Shown here piece after piece: positions 11,601 to 22,741 of a DNA stretch of 64,000 nucleotides. The position numbers and the translations under genes were made by a program. How positions within the stretch are numbered: position 1 is the stretch's first letter; each line of letters begins with the position of its first letter. Origin of the DNA: Blasia pusilla (taxonomy: Eukaryota; Marchantiophyta; Marchantiopsida; Blasiales); assembly GCA_050084515.1 (NCBI GenBank), contig CM114272.1, positions 48,360,001-48,424,000 on the forward strand, given 5' to 3'. The notes under the pieces were generated by a model. The model worked only from the letters and a program-made list of their open reading frames with translations. It had not been told where the DNA came from and did not search any database.

Positions 11601-12545
11601 TCAGAGTTCCTAGAGAGTTGGTGATGTTGTTGGTGTGCATGCACGGAGGGCGATGGGAGAAGCGAGTGCGACAATTCCTATTGTTGATACTCAAGAGGGG
11701 CATGTGTCGAGCACGTTGTTGGGGGCGGCCACTATTGTGTACCGCACTCCTTTATTTTCTGCTTCCGATGTTATGACGTTGGGGGGGTACGCCCACCGAG
11801 GCTTTTCGGCTAGCCTCTTCACTATGTGAGCGCGGAGTTGGAGTTCTTGCATCAGGTTCATGGATGATTGCAGAGGAGGTGATGGACTTGCCCTTGGAGC
11901 AGATGCTTCGGCCGTCCATGTCAGATTCATGGCAAGCTGCGGCTGCTAGGATGGCGGAGACGCGTCTATGGTGGATCAACTGGGTGCCCCATGCGGTGTT
12001 ACAAAGGGCGTATGTGAGAGTGGAGCGCCCCTCCCATTTGTTAGTGGATTCCATTATGGATTCAGGTCGTTGATCACAGGCAATGAGGCACGATGATCGA
12101 CTAGCGTTGGATCGTGGGTCAACAAGGTAGGCAGGTCACGGGCAGTCTTGCCTACGTTTTGAGTTTTCTCGCTTCCTATGCATACAAGGAGGCCGTCCCT
12201 AGCTTGGTTTGGGATGACAAGGTTCAGCGGTTGGTGGAGCCCAACGCCGACGAGAGAGAGGGAACGATGGGATTTCCCACAGGAGTGATGGCAGTACCGT
12301 CAGTGTCAAAGGCATCACGATGCCATGTCTTGGGTCAGGCGATGGACCTGAACTGCTTGACATGGATCCTCAGCTTGGGAGTGGTTGAGCAGCGCCATAT
12401 GAGATCGTGACACATCACAGCGGTTGCGTTGGTGAGCCTATGCCTACCGAGACAGTGGAGGCAGTGGTTGGGGGTGAGACGCGAGGAGATCTACACACGA
12501 GGGGAGATCGGGAGAGACACCCTTGGACTTCTTGGGATGTTTGGC
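11601..12545 (+). pseudogene. Ty3/gypsy protease region
   Basis: A retroviral-type aspartic protease is suggested by DSG at 12059-12067 (MDSG here, LDSG in copy B). A downstream HVLGQAMDLNCLTWI stretch is comparable to the ILGRPWL segment of gypsy proteases. The protease would cut the Gag-Pol polyprotein. A TGA two codons after DSG and frameshifts break the frame. Upstream sequence (11640-12050) is an unassigned linker with long open stretches. Confidence 0.6.
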
Positions 12546-14740
12546 GGTAGTGCATACGAGATGATAATCACAAAGATCGAGCATGGTTCCGAATCGCATG
12601 TGGAGGAGATGAAAGTTTGCGATTGGTTGTAGAAGAGCAGTGAAAGTCTTTGTTGTTCGAGACGGGGTTGCACCATAGCAACCATCGATACCCGTGCCGG
12701 AGAGTCCTACCGTAGTTACGATGGAGACTTGGGAGCCACATATGGGCCCTAAGTTGACAGGAGGAGAGCGGCACCGGATATTTTAGTTCCTCAAAAGATA
12801 TAGGAGCTGCTTTGCGTTTAGGATGGAGGATCTGGGTACGATGAAGGGACCGCGGATCCGCATTGAATTGTTGAATGATACGCCGATCTTCCGATGACCC
12901 TACAGGTACAGTGATATGGAGAGGGCTCTGATTCAGAGTAGGAGCCACCACTTGGTCGAGGCACGACTAGTGGAGATGTCGCATGGGGAGTATGTATCTG
13001 CCACTGTCATGCCCACCAAGAAGGATGTGCATGGCAACTAGACGGATAGGCGGATGTGTGGGGATTATCGACCTATCAATCGGAAGATGAAGTCTGATAG
13101 GTATGCCATGCCCATCTCTGAGGAGATCTTTGATGCGATTGATCACGGAAAGGTCTTGATTCATTGATTTATGAGCGGATACCATCAACTGCCTATCAGA
13201 TTGGAGGACAAGCACAAGACGGCATTTTGGGGCATCGATCCTCACAAGAAGGATTGTTTGTACCAGTGGCGGTTCTTACCATTAGGGTTAAAGAACGCCC
13301 CGGCTGAGTTTCAGAGGGTCATGGCTAGGATCTTGGCTGGTCTCAATTTTGCTAGGTGTTATATTGATGACATTGTAGTCTTTAACGCCACGATTGAGGA
13401 GCATGAGCGAGAGCTAGAGGAGGTGTTTTGACGATTGTAATTACATGGGCTGAAGCTACATCCAAGCAAGTGCAAGTTCTTCTACAACAAGATTGAGTAC
13501 TTGGGTCATACAATATACTGAGGGGGCCTTGGTGTTAAGAAGATGAAGGTAGAGGGTATCTCACGCATTCCACGCCCTACAGATGTGAGCCGTGTTCGCG
13601 CATTGATGGGATTGGCGAACTTCTATCGGCGGGAGGTCAAGGGATTCAGTTCGATTGCAAAGCCGCTAACCTTGGTGACCAAGGTAGATCACGAGGGGGA
13701 CAGGGGGCATGAGCAGGAGCGAGCATTTTCAATTGCTCAAGGACAGGTTGATGTTTGAGCCCATCTTGAGGAAACCAATCAGGGGGCGTCCTTTCTAGTT
13801 GCACACAGATTGGAGCATGTTGGGGCTTGGAGTGGTGCTCACCTTGCATGATGATGAGGGTAGAGAGTTCGTGGTGGCTTACGCAGGTGTTACTTATTTG
13901 GCAACCCCTTTACCATCATCATTGATCATCAACCACTGAAGTGGTTGATGGAGTCCGAAAAGCTTACAGGGAAGCTTGCGAGATGGGCTCTGTTGTTGCA
14001 GGAGTTTGATTTTCAGGTGGTTCATAGACCTGGGACACTCAACTAGGATGTAGATGGGTTGAGTCGTAATCCATGCCGGAATCAGCGAGATGCATCTGGA
14101 GCTCGATGGCATGGAGAGAGTGATGAGGAGTCAGTGTAGGGATGGCACGTGTTAGCCTATTTAGGCATGTTGGCTATGGAGAGCCAGAGTGTGGAGACTT
14201 TGATGGCAAGGTCTAGTGGAGAGTCCTTGGATCCCGAGGCCAGTGAGGAGACCACAGGTGGCCGAGATATTCATGATGATGGAGTAGTCTTGGAGTACCT
14301 TCGTACTAGTAGCGTTGCGAGCACCGTGGGTGCTAGAGAGCGGGATCGGATCCTACATCGGGCCAGACGGTTTCGTTAGAATTGTTGCCGATAGCGAATG
14401 GGATACAGATTCACCAAGCAGACATCCTTAGCGTATTTCCCCCCGTACTTGCTATTTTATGGCCGAGAGCCAGATTTACCTGCAACCATTCGTCAAGATG
14501 CTGGTGAGGTGCTCGACCTTGATGACCCAGATGTATGGATGCGAGCATGTTCTCAAAGGGCTAAGTTGTTTCGGAGAGTGATGCCCATGGCGTTCGAGAA
14601 CTTGGCGATTGCGCAACATCGAGATACGTTGAGATATGCGACTACTCGGGGTGGTGGTTATCGACCAACTATCCGGAGGTTTCATTAGGGAGATTATGTC
14701 TACTTGGAGTAGACAGCAGTATGCGCCCGACCGTTGTCAT
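12546..14740 (+). pseudogene. Gypsy RT-RNase H-integrase remnant, tandem unit 1
   Basis: Reverse transcriptase: MCGDYRPINRKM at about 13050, FLPLGLKNAPAEFQRVM at about 13275, and the catalytic YIDDIVVF at about 13360. LGHTIY and FMGLANFYRR-type sequence lead to RNase H (13660-14160). Motif A near 13165 is scrambled by indels relative to unit 2. Stops at CGA and CAG positions interrupt the frame. After RNase H the integrase zinc-binding part and DDE core are missing: at about 14380 the sequence jumps to the MGYRFTKQTS segment, then YGREPDLP. It ends at an LTR fragment at 14741. Confidence 0.85.
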
Positions 14741-15249
14741 ATCTTTTAGGATAGATCGGTGAGATCTAGTAGAGCGCCTTCGTGAGTAGTGGAGGACACA
14801 CTCAATAGGTCGAGGATGACTTGCTGAGGCCTCGAGAAACCTGAGAGAATAGGTTTCCCCTTTGTTTCGTTCATTTGGAGTCATATTGTGGAACTTACTA
14901 TTTTAGGTAAGTACCATTTTGAGTATATGATCGACTTTGTATTTTTTGGTAAGTGGCCCTTGACCTCCTACATCAGATCAAGAGCCAAGAAGGTGACTTG
15001 GGAGAATAGGTTACTATGGAGAGAGCTTGGGAGAGGGAAGGGGTATACCTCAAGGAGAGAGAGTTTGAGAGCTCATTCTCTCTTTGTTGAACCTCTTGGC
15101 ATAAGGCAATGGAGTCATGGTCTCTGCCTTGTGAGTGTAACCCAAGCCTCTCATTAGGAGAGTGGGTTTGGTTTGACATGAGAGAGAGTGCACACCTTTG
15201 AGAGCTATGGTGTGAGATGGTGTAGAGAGAGATTGGATCTTACTTTAAT
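14741..15249 (+). repeat. Truncated gypsy LTR
   Basis: It starts at 'taggatagatcggtgagatc' and follows the LTR to 'gattggatcttactttaa', where antisense LINE sequence begins. The same junction recurs at 18355 and 46543, so it was copied as a unit. Confidence 0.65.
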
Positions 15250-15647
15250 TGGATATATTTTGGTATTTAAATTATTTTGATATTTTGGTACTTCTCGCCT
15301 CTGTGTATGGATGCCATGAGTTAGCATGGGATCGTGTGTGTTTGTGCGTGTGTTCGATGACAGCGATGTATGTTGTGTAGCGATGTGTATGCGCACGACA
15401 CCACATTTACTAGGTTGGACTTTAAGGTTTAAGAAAGAGAGTTGCTCAACGAAATGGGTATAAGGAGGACCTATAATGTGAGTGTTATCAACAATAGAAG
15501 GGAAAAGACAAGAAGGAAATGCTTGCGCTGATGCTCGGAGAACACGAAAATGGGCAATGGCAAAGAGTGGGCCACCTATGGGATCACCTTGACGTATGCC
15601 ACAAGCCGATTGTAGAATACTATATTCCCCGGAAGTAGCATGATGGG
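15250..15647 (-). pseudogene. LINE RT fragment, antisense
   Basis: The minus strand reads CGIRQGDPIGGPLFAIAHFR and then VDNTHIIGPP, corresponding to RT motifs in the LINE at 24423-27553. The catalytic ADD is changed to VDN. It is cut at 15647, where the second gypsy unit begins with 'gagatgataatcac'. It belongs to a chimeric LTR-LINE block that was later duplicated. Confidence 0.75.
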
Positions 15648-17845
15648 AGATGATAATCACAGCATCGAGCATGGTTCCAGGCACTGCATGTGGAGGAGAT
15701 GAAAGTTTGCAGTTGGTTGTAGAAGAGCAGCCGAGTGCTGTTGTTCGAGACGGGGTTGCACCATAGCAACCATCGATACCCGTGCCGGAGAGTCCTACCG
15801 TAGTTACGATGGAGACTTGGGAGCCACATATGGGCCCTAAGTTGACAGGAGGAGAGCGGCACCGGATATTTTAGTTCCTCAAAAGATATAGGAGCTGCTT
15901 TGCGTTTAGGATGGAGGATCTGGGTACGATGAAGGGACCGCGGATCCGCATTGAATTGTTGAATGATACGCCGATCTTCCGATGACCCTACAGGTACAGT
16001 GATATGGAGAGGGCTCTGATTCAGAGTAGGAGCCACCACTTGGTCGAAGCACGACTAGTGGAGATGTCGCATGGGGAGTATGTATCTGCCACTGTCATGC
16101 CCACCAAGAAGGATGTGCATGGCAACTAGACGGATAGGCGGATGTGTGGGGATTATCGACCTATCAATCGGAAGATGAAGTCTGATAGGTATGCCATGCC
16201 CATCTCTGAGGAGATCTTTGATGCGATTGATCACGGAAAGGTCTTCAGTTCATTGGATTTGCGAGCCGAATACCATCAACTGCCTATCAGATTGGAGGAC
16301 AAGCACAAGACGGCATTTTGGGGCATCGATCCTCACAAGAAGGATTGTTTGTACCAGTGGCGGTTCTTACCATTAGGGTTAAAGAACGCCCCGGCTGAGT
16401 TTCAGAGGGTCATGGCTAGGATCTTGGCTGGTCTCAATTTTGCTAGGTGTTATATTGATGACATTGTAGTCTTTAGCGCCACGATTGAGGAGCATGAGCG
16501 AGAGCTAGAGGAGGTGTTTTGACGATTGCAATTACATGGGCTGAAGCTACATCCAGGCAAGTGCAAGTTCTTCTACGACAAGATTGAGTACTTGGGTCAT
16601 ACGATATACTGAGGGGGCCTTGGTGTTAAGAAGATGAAGGTAGAGGGTATCTCACGCATTCCACGCCCTACAGATGTGAGCCGTGTTCGCGCATTCATGG
16701 GATTGGCGAACTTCTATCGGCGGGAGGTCAAGGGATTCAGTTTGATTGCAAAGCCGCTAACCTTGGTGACCAAGGTGGATCACGAGGGGGACAGGGGGCA
16801 TGAGCAGGAGCGAGCATTTTCAATTGCTTAAGGACAGGTTGATGTTTGAGCCCATCTTGAGGAAACCAATCAGGGGGCGTCCTTTCTAGTTGCACACAGA
16901 TTGGAGCATGTTGGGGCTTGGAGTTGTGCTCACCCAGCATGATGATGAGGGTAGAGAGTTCGTGGTGGCTTACGCAGGTGTTACTTATTTGGCAACCCCT
17001 TTACCATCATCATTGATCATCAACCACTGAAGTGGTTGATGGAACCCGAAAAGCTTATAGGGAAGCTTGCGAGATAGGCTCTGTTGTTGCAGGAGTTTGA
17101 TTTTCAGGTGGTACATAGACCTGGGACACTCAACTAGGATGTAGATGGGTTGAGTCGTAATCCATGCCGGAATCAGCGAGATGCAACTGGAGCTCGATGG
17201 CATGGAGAGAGTGATGAGGAGTCAGTGTAGGGATGGCACGCGTTAGCCTATTTAGGCATGTTGGCTATGGAGAGCCAGAGTGTGGAGACTTTGATGGCAA
17301 GGTCTAGTGGAGAGTCCTTGGATCCCGAGGCCAGTGAGGAGACCACACGTGGCCGAGATATTCATGATGATGGAGTAGTCTTGGAGTACCTTCGTACTGG
17401 TAGCGTTGCGAGCACCGTGGGTGCTAGAGAGCGGGATCGGATCCTACATCGGGCTAGACGGTTTCGTTAGAATTGCTGCCGAAAGCGAATGGGATACAGA
17501 TTCACCAAGCAGACATCCTTAGCGTATTTTCCCCCGTACTTGCTACTTTATGGCCGAGAGCCAGATTTACCTGCAACCATTCGTCGAGATGCTGGTGAGG
17601 TGCTGGACCTTGATGACCCAGATGTATGGATGCGAGCATGTTCTCAGAGGGCTAAGTTGTTTGGGAGAGTGATGCCCATGGCGTTCGAGAACTTGGCGAT
17701 TGCGCAACATCGAGATACGTTGAGATATGCGACTACTCGGGGTGGTGGTTATCGACCAACTATCCGGAGGTTTCATTAGGGAGATTATGTCTACTTGGAG
17801 TAGACAGCAGTGACGACGTTGCATGTGTATGCGCCCGACCGCTGT
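15648..17845 (+). pseudogene. Gypsy RT-RNase H-integrase remnant, tandem unit 2
   Basis: This is the best-preserved reverse transcriptase of the window. An open frame at 16142-16522 holds MCGDYRPINR, then FSSLDLRAEYHQLPI with the first catalytic Asp (intact here, scrambled in unit 1 and copy B). FLPLGLKNAPAEFQRVM and YIDDIVVFS follow. A TGA follows the frame at 16522. RNase H (16740-17230) and the deleted integrase (jump at about 17472) are as in unit 1. The protein is not functional. Confidence 0.87.
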
Positions 17846-18355
17846 CATATCTTTTAGGATAGATCGGTGAGATCTAGTAGAGCGCCTTCGTGAGTAGTGG
17901 AGGACACACTCAATAGGTCGAGGATGACTTGCTGAGGCCTCGAGAAACCTGAGAGAATAGGTTTCCCCTTTGTTTCGTGTCATTTGGAGCCATATTGTGG
18001 AACTTACTATTTTAGGTAAGTACCATTTTGAGTATATGATCGACTTTGTATTTTTTGGTAAGTGGCCCTTGACCTCCTACATCAAATCAAGAGCCAAGAA
18101 GGTGACTTGGGAGAATAGGTTACTATGGAGAGAGCTTGGGAGAAGGGAGGGGTATACCTCAAGGAGAGAGAGTTTGAGAGCTCATTCTCTCTTTGTTGAA
18201 CCTCTTGGCATAAGGCAGCAGAGCTGTGGTCTCTTGCCTTGTGAGTGTAACCCAAGCCTCTCATTAGGAGAGTGGGTTTGGTTTGACATGAGAGAGAGTG
18301 CACACCTTTGAGAGCTATGGTGTGAGATGGTGTAGAGAGAGATTGGATCTTACTT
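17846..18355 (+). repeat. Truncated gypsy LTR
   Basis: Same fragment and same right-hand junction as 14741-15249. Confidence 0.65.
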
Positions 18356-19085
18356 TAATTGGATATATTTTGGTATTTAAATTATTTTGATATTTTGGTA
18401 CTTCTCGCCTCTGTGTATGGATGCCATGAGTTAGCATGGGATCGTGTGTGTTTGTGCGTGTGTTCGATGACAGCGATGTATGTTGTGTAGCGATGTGTAT
18501 ACGCACGACACCACATTTACTAGGTTGGACTTTAAGGTTTAAGAAAGAGAGTTGCTCCACGAAATGGGTATAAGGAGGAATCACTTCACAAGGAGGACCT
18601 ATAATGTGAGTGTTATCAACAATAGAAGAGAAAAGACAAGAAGGAAATGCTTGCGCTGATGCTCGGAGAACACGAAAATGGGCAATGGCAAAGAGTGGGC
18701 CACCTATGGAATCACCTTGACGTGTGCCACAAGCCGATTGTAGAATACTATATTCCCCGGAAGTAGCATGATGGGAATAGATAATGGGCGTATCATAGGC
18801 ATAGAAGGAGCAAAAAAATGGAATGAGGCTCGTGAGTTGTCCTCCTGCACAACAACGTAACTCCTCAAAGATGGCCGCACGAGAAACTAAATTGAATGCG
18901 TTAACCACATCGACTTGAATTGCTATCCAATCTGGATGAATATCAAGAATGGAACGAATCCCATGCACCACAACCTCCAGGAGTTGCCATTCCAAGTTGA
19001 TGAGGAAATAAATGGACACTAAAGTGAGGATGAAATTGCAAACATAGAGATCTACTAACCAAACGGTATAAAACTTATCCAACAT
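18356..19085 (-). pseudogene. LINE reverse transcriptase fragment, antisense
   Basis: The minus strand has an open frame running from 19085 to 18315. It contains VVHGIRSILDIHPDWIAIQ, VDVVNAFNLV (motif A with Asp), ILQSACGTRQGDSIGGPLFA (motif B) and VDNTHIIGPP (motif C, ADD lost). The middle half is homologous to 25900-26410 of the LINE at 24423. The first 35 residues of the frame are not LINE-like. The 3' side is fused to an LTR fragment. Because motif C is mutated, no polymerase activity is expected. Confidence 0.82.
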
Positions 19086-21896
19086 CCAAATAGGTCTAGA
19101 CTCCTTCCCTACTCAATATATAATATGTTGTCAATTTAACCTTGTTCCCCCACCCTCCCGCCGCCACCCCACACATAGATTTCCCCGGAATACGTTACAC
19201 CAATTGCTACCTGTCGAGCTCCAGGCGGCTACTTCACTCGACGCCACCGAACTGCCAAGGCTTAAAGCGTAAGGTTCTCAGTTCGGTGGCGTCGAGTGAA
19301 GTAGTCACGAAATGTGGGGTCGATGCCCCGATTTTTCCCGTTTTAAAGCTCACGGTTTTACAGATGCATCTCGGTTGGCAGTAGCAGTCGACCAAGAAAT
19401 CTCCGCAAAGTTCCTTCCAACACGAATTTTCTAGAGCGAGAAGAAGGCTTCAGGACTCGGCGTTGCAGAGCACATGCATGTGCTACAGTTGAACGCTAGA
19501 ACAGCCTCACAAGAAGATAAGGGAGGATGAACGATGGAAAACCCATCACAAGAGGGGACTCTATTATCCAAAGGCCACAATCAGTCCCGAAAAAAAGAAG
19601 GGAGCATTCTTCTATAGACTAAACTCATCACAACGGAAAGAATATCAGCAATTCCTAGTGAACTATATTACTACAGTTACGATGTTCTCCCACTTCTTTG
19701 TAATACGATGTTCCGAGAGAAAGAAAGTTTCGGGACTGCAGATCTCGGAGTCGCTTTAATTTAAGATCCCGTTCAAGAAGTGTCGCTGGGACTGCGCACA
19801 TGAGTCATCATAAATATAAACTCGGGTTTTTCTCATCTTTCTCCACGTAAAAGAGTCGGCGATTCAAGAGTGGTTAAACACAAGGCGTGAACCGTATTCT
19901 GGACTGGATCCGACGACCGAGTTGCCAGTTTTGACTCCCCGAAGCAAGTTTAGTTTCTCGACAGCTGGAGAAAGAGAGCGAAGAACACTGAATTTGTCCA
20001 CCGCTTTTCGCTGCTTGTTAGGGGAGATTACCGGCAGTTTCCACCACAGGGTGTTGCGACGGTGTCATCTGTAGATACGCGCTGGATATGCGGGGCCCAT
20101 GGATTCGAATGCCACCACTGTGTGCACGACAGTCCGAATGACCAGCAATGACAGGGAGGAACTTACTTCCTCACCTGGTAAACCAGATATACCACGCAAG
20201 GGCCATTGAGCTCTGGGCTGTGGGACCGAAGGGGAAAATCTGGAACTCCAATTTCCTTTCTGATCATTTGGTCTAGGATATTGGCCTCTCCTAAAGTTTT
20301 GGCCGGGTCCTGCGGGCGTCCCCCATGGAAGGACCTTCGGCGCGACGCTATCACAGCTCGCTACCCCGGAGACGACTCATCATTCCCTGCACCGCCCCCG
20401 AACCAGGGGAGTTTCGACGACGAAACCGGTATTTTCCCGTTCTTCTTCACACACTGCTAGTAAGAAGGGCCCGACATCTGTACGTGTAGCTACGGGGACT
20501 GACAGTTCACAAGCGTAGAGGGCGCTTTACCCTTTCTAAGAGCCGTTGACATATTCCATTCGAAACAGAGGGGTTGTCCACATATTCATCGAGTGGTCAC
20601 TCTCTTCTGAAAGTCGAAGTCGGTATTGAGGAACCTGTTGTTCAAAATTCACGATTCCCGACTTGGATTGACCACTGACTTATTTTTCGTTATCTCCTGT
20701 ATATACATGTCGTTTCTTCAGCTGAGACGATAGTCCAGGCGAGATCTGATTCTCCAGAATCTACATTCCACTTGCTGAGAGTTAGGCTCGTACGTAGTTC
20801 CCATCGGCAAACGATTCTCAGATTGGAACATCGTTGAAAAAAAAAAATCCCTCATCTGGGTTCGTGTCACTTCCTCTCTCGATATCCCGTAGTTCTTCTG
20901 CGAACATGGTTTCCAGATTGGAAGCTCCAGGAAACCCGAAACCTCTTTTTTTTCTTTCGATTCCTCGCGTGCGTAGCACCAGGTAATAGATCTTCCCGGA
21001 AGTGATGAGGATGATAACAGTTTCGTGAACGTCCACTATCTACACTGACTGTCGATAAGAACCTGCCCAGCCGATTCAACTTGAATTACAGACCTCGAAT
21101 ACATCATTCGCAAAATGTTCGGCCCACCGCCTCAGCAAGTCCCAGCACCTCAGATGCAAGACCAACCGGACCACCAGGAATGGACAACAGGAATCTTTGG
21201 CTGTTTCGAGGATATTCCAACTTGTAGGTTTTGCATTCAGAGCTCCAATTATTCGCACTGATTTCTCGCGTCGAATTTCAACTCCGTTTTCCCCTTGTAA
21301 CTGTAAGTCACCATGCACATTGCTTGCGATCTCGAGCGACAACAGCTGACAGATTCCTCGTGTTCTCGATCGTTGCTGTTATGTACGTCCAGGTTTCATC
21401 GGGCTTTGCTGTCCTTGCATCCTGGTGGGGCGATATACGGAAATTCTCGGTCAAGGTGCCATAAGTGAGTATATCTGTCTCCTTGATTCGCAGTGATCTG
21501 CGATCCGATGTCAGCCTTCACAGTCATGTAGGTCTGCGATTTCATGAAATCAATATTTCGGGTTTATGAGATTCTCTGTGCTGCCCGACTCTATGGATCT
21601 GAAAATCTTCGCATACGGGTTCTGACAAACAGCGTGTCCCATCGGAGCAAGTATGTATCACCTCGTGCAAATAATGACTGGGTGCGGATGCTTGCTCACG
21701 GCTGTATACCGAACCCATCTGCGGAGCAAGTTTAGTCTTCCCGAGAAGCCATGCGGAGATTTCTGCACCGAGTTCTGGTGCCATTTATGCTCAGTCTGCC
21801 AAGTTTACCGGGAGCTTAGCAATCGGGGCATCGATCCAACATTAGGTGAGTACTTCGGTCCGCTCCATTTAGCGATTATGTGTGCTTCTGCGTTTT
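19086..21896. other. Unrecognised 2.8-kb segment, possible old host exons
   Basis: No transposon domain is visible. A few minus-strand frames look moderately protein-like: 20163-20354, ending near a 'caggtgagg' donor-like site, and 21076-21342. I recognise no family. It has a perfect 26-bp inverted repeat at 19229-19304. The copy at 47274-50057 differs mainly by a 27-bp deletion. Confidence 0.4.
19229..19304. repeat. Perfect 26-bp inverted repeat
   Basis: Arms 19229-19254 and 19279-19304 are exact reverse complements (ctacttcactcgacgccacc... and its complement), with a 24-bp spacer. The structure is conserved at 47417-47492. It could be a cruciform, a transcript hairpin or a relic of fold-back element ends. 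Confidence 0.9.
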
Positions 21897-22741
21897 ACCC
21901 TAAACCTATACCACAGCGATGCGGTTCCGCTTGGGCCTCCCCCAACCATCAGTGGTTGGTTCGACACACTGCGAGTGTCGCCGGAACCTGGATCCACTTG
22001 GTGTGCATTTGGCACGCTGTCCAGTTGGGGGTGAGAGGATAGCCACTCACGATGCAGTGCGGGATATCATGTTCAGTATTGCTCGGGAGAGTGGCTTCCA
22101 TGTGCAGAGAGAGAGGCACTACTCCATGCGGGATTCCCTCATTCGTGCCGATCTCTACATGACACGTGAGGCTGAGGTGGTTGTGGCGGACGTGGTAGTC
22201 ACAGATCCTACGCGGGAGGCAGGGCGAGCCCAAGTGGTGGCCCAAGGGCGAATGCTACATGAGGAGGCGGCGGGCGGGGCGAAGAAGACACATATCTCTG
22301 ATCGACTACACGAGGGACACATCTTCATCCCCCGGCCATAGAGATGTATGGGGCTATGGGGGGGAGAGGTTCACTCGTTCACGGATCGCGCCCATCATCT
22401 CCACTCGAGAAATGGGTTGTCCTTAGCTATCGCGATTCTGTCAGACAGGCGCTGGTCTCCATAGCGTTGCGGCGTGCCAGGCTAATGGGATTTTGCGGCG
22501 GGCTCAGCCGTGGGAGACGCCGGCGCTAGAGGCCCACTTAGTAGTAGTCATAGCTCTCTTGTTGTTCTTTGATATTGTCTCTGCTTTGTTGGTGAGTTTA
22601 AATCGTTAGGGGGAATGCCCCTTCTTCCTTTTTCTGGTCGTGTTGTGGCCTTGAGGTTTTGACTCTTTGAGTCCCCTCTTTTGTACTTCCGATGGGTTTT
22701 CCATCACTCGTTTTTATCGGTGCATCTTTGTTTCTTCGCGT
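21897..22741 (+). pseudogene. LINE C-terminal fragment with possible endonuclease
   Basis: An open frame (21919-22341) starts with RFRLGLPQPSV, then CECRRNLDPLGVHLARC, a Cys/His knuckle. GGERIATHDAVRDI follows, then RADLYMTREAEVVVADVVV with TDP, which resembles the PD-(D/E)XK endonuclease at the end of R2-like LINEs. The 3' untranslated region runs to about 22741. It is absent from copy B, where the flanks meet at about 50057. It is 5'-truncated, as usual for LINE insertions. Confidence 0.68.

Larger units (their letters stand above)
12559..18771 (+). repeat. 3.09-kb tandem duplication, copy A only
   Basis: Two direct units begin at 12559 and 15648 with 'gagatgataatcaca'. Each contains gypsy RT, RNase H, integrase remnant, LTR fragment and antisense LINE. 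The offset is 3089-3091 bp throughout. Copy B has a single unit (43838 onward). The join at 15648 shares only a few bases between the two parents. Confidence 0.85.
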
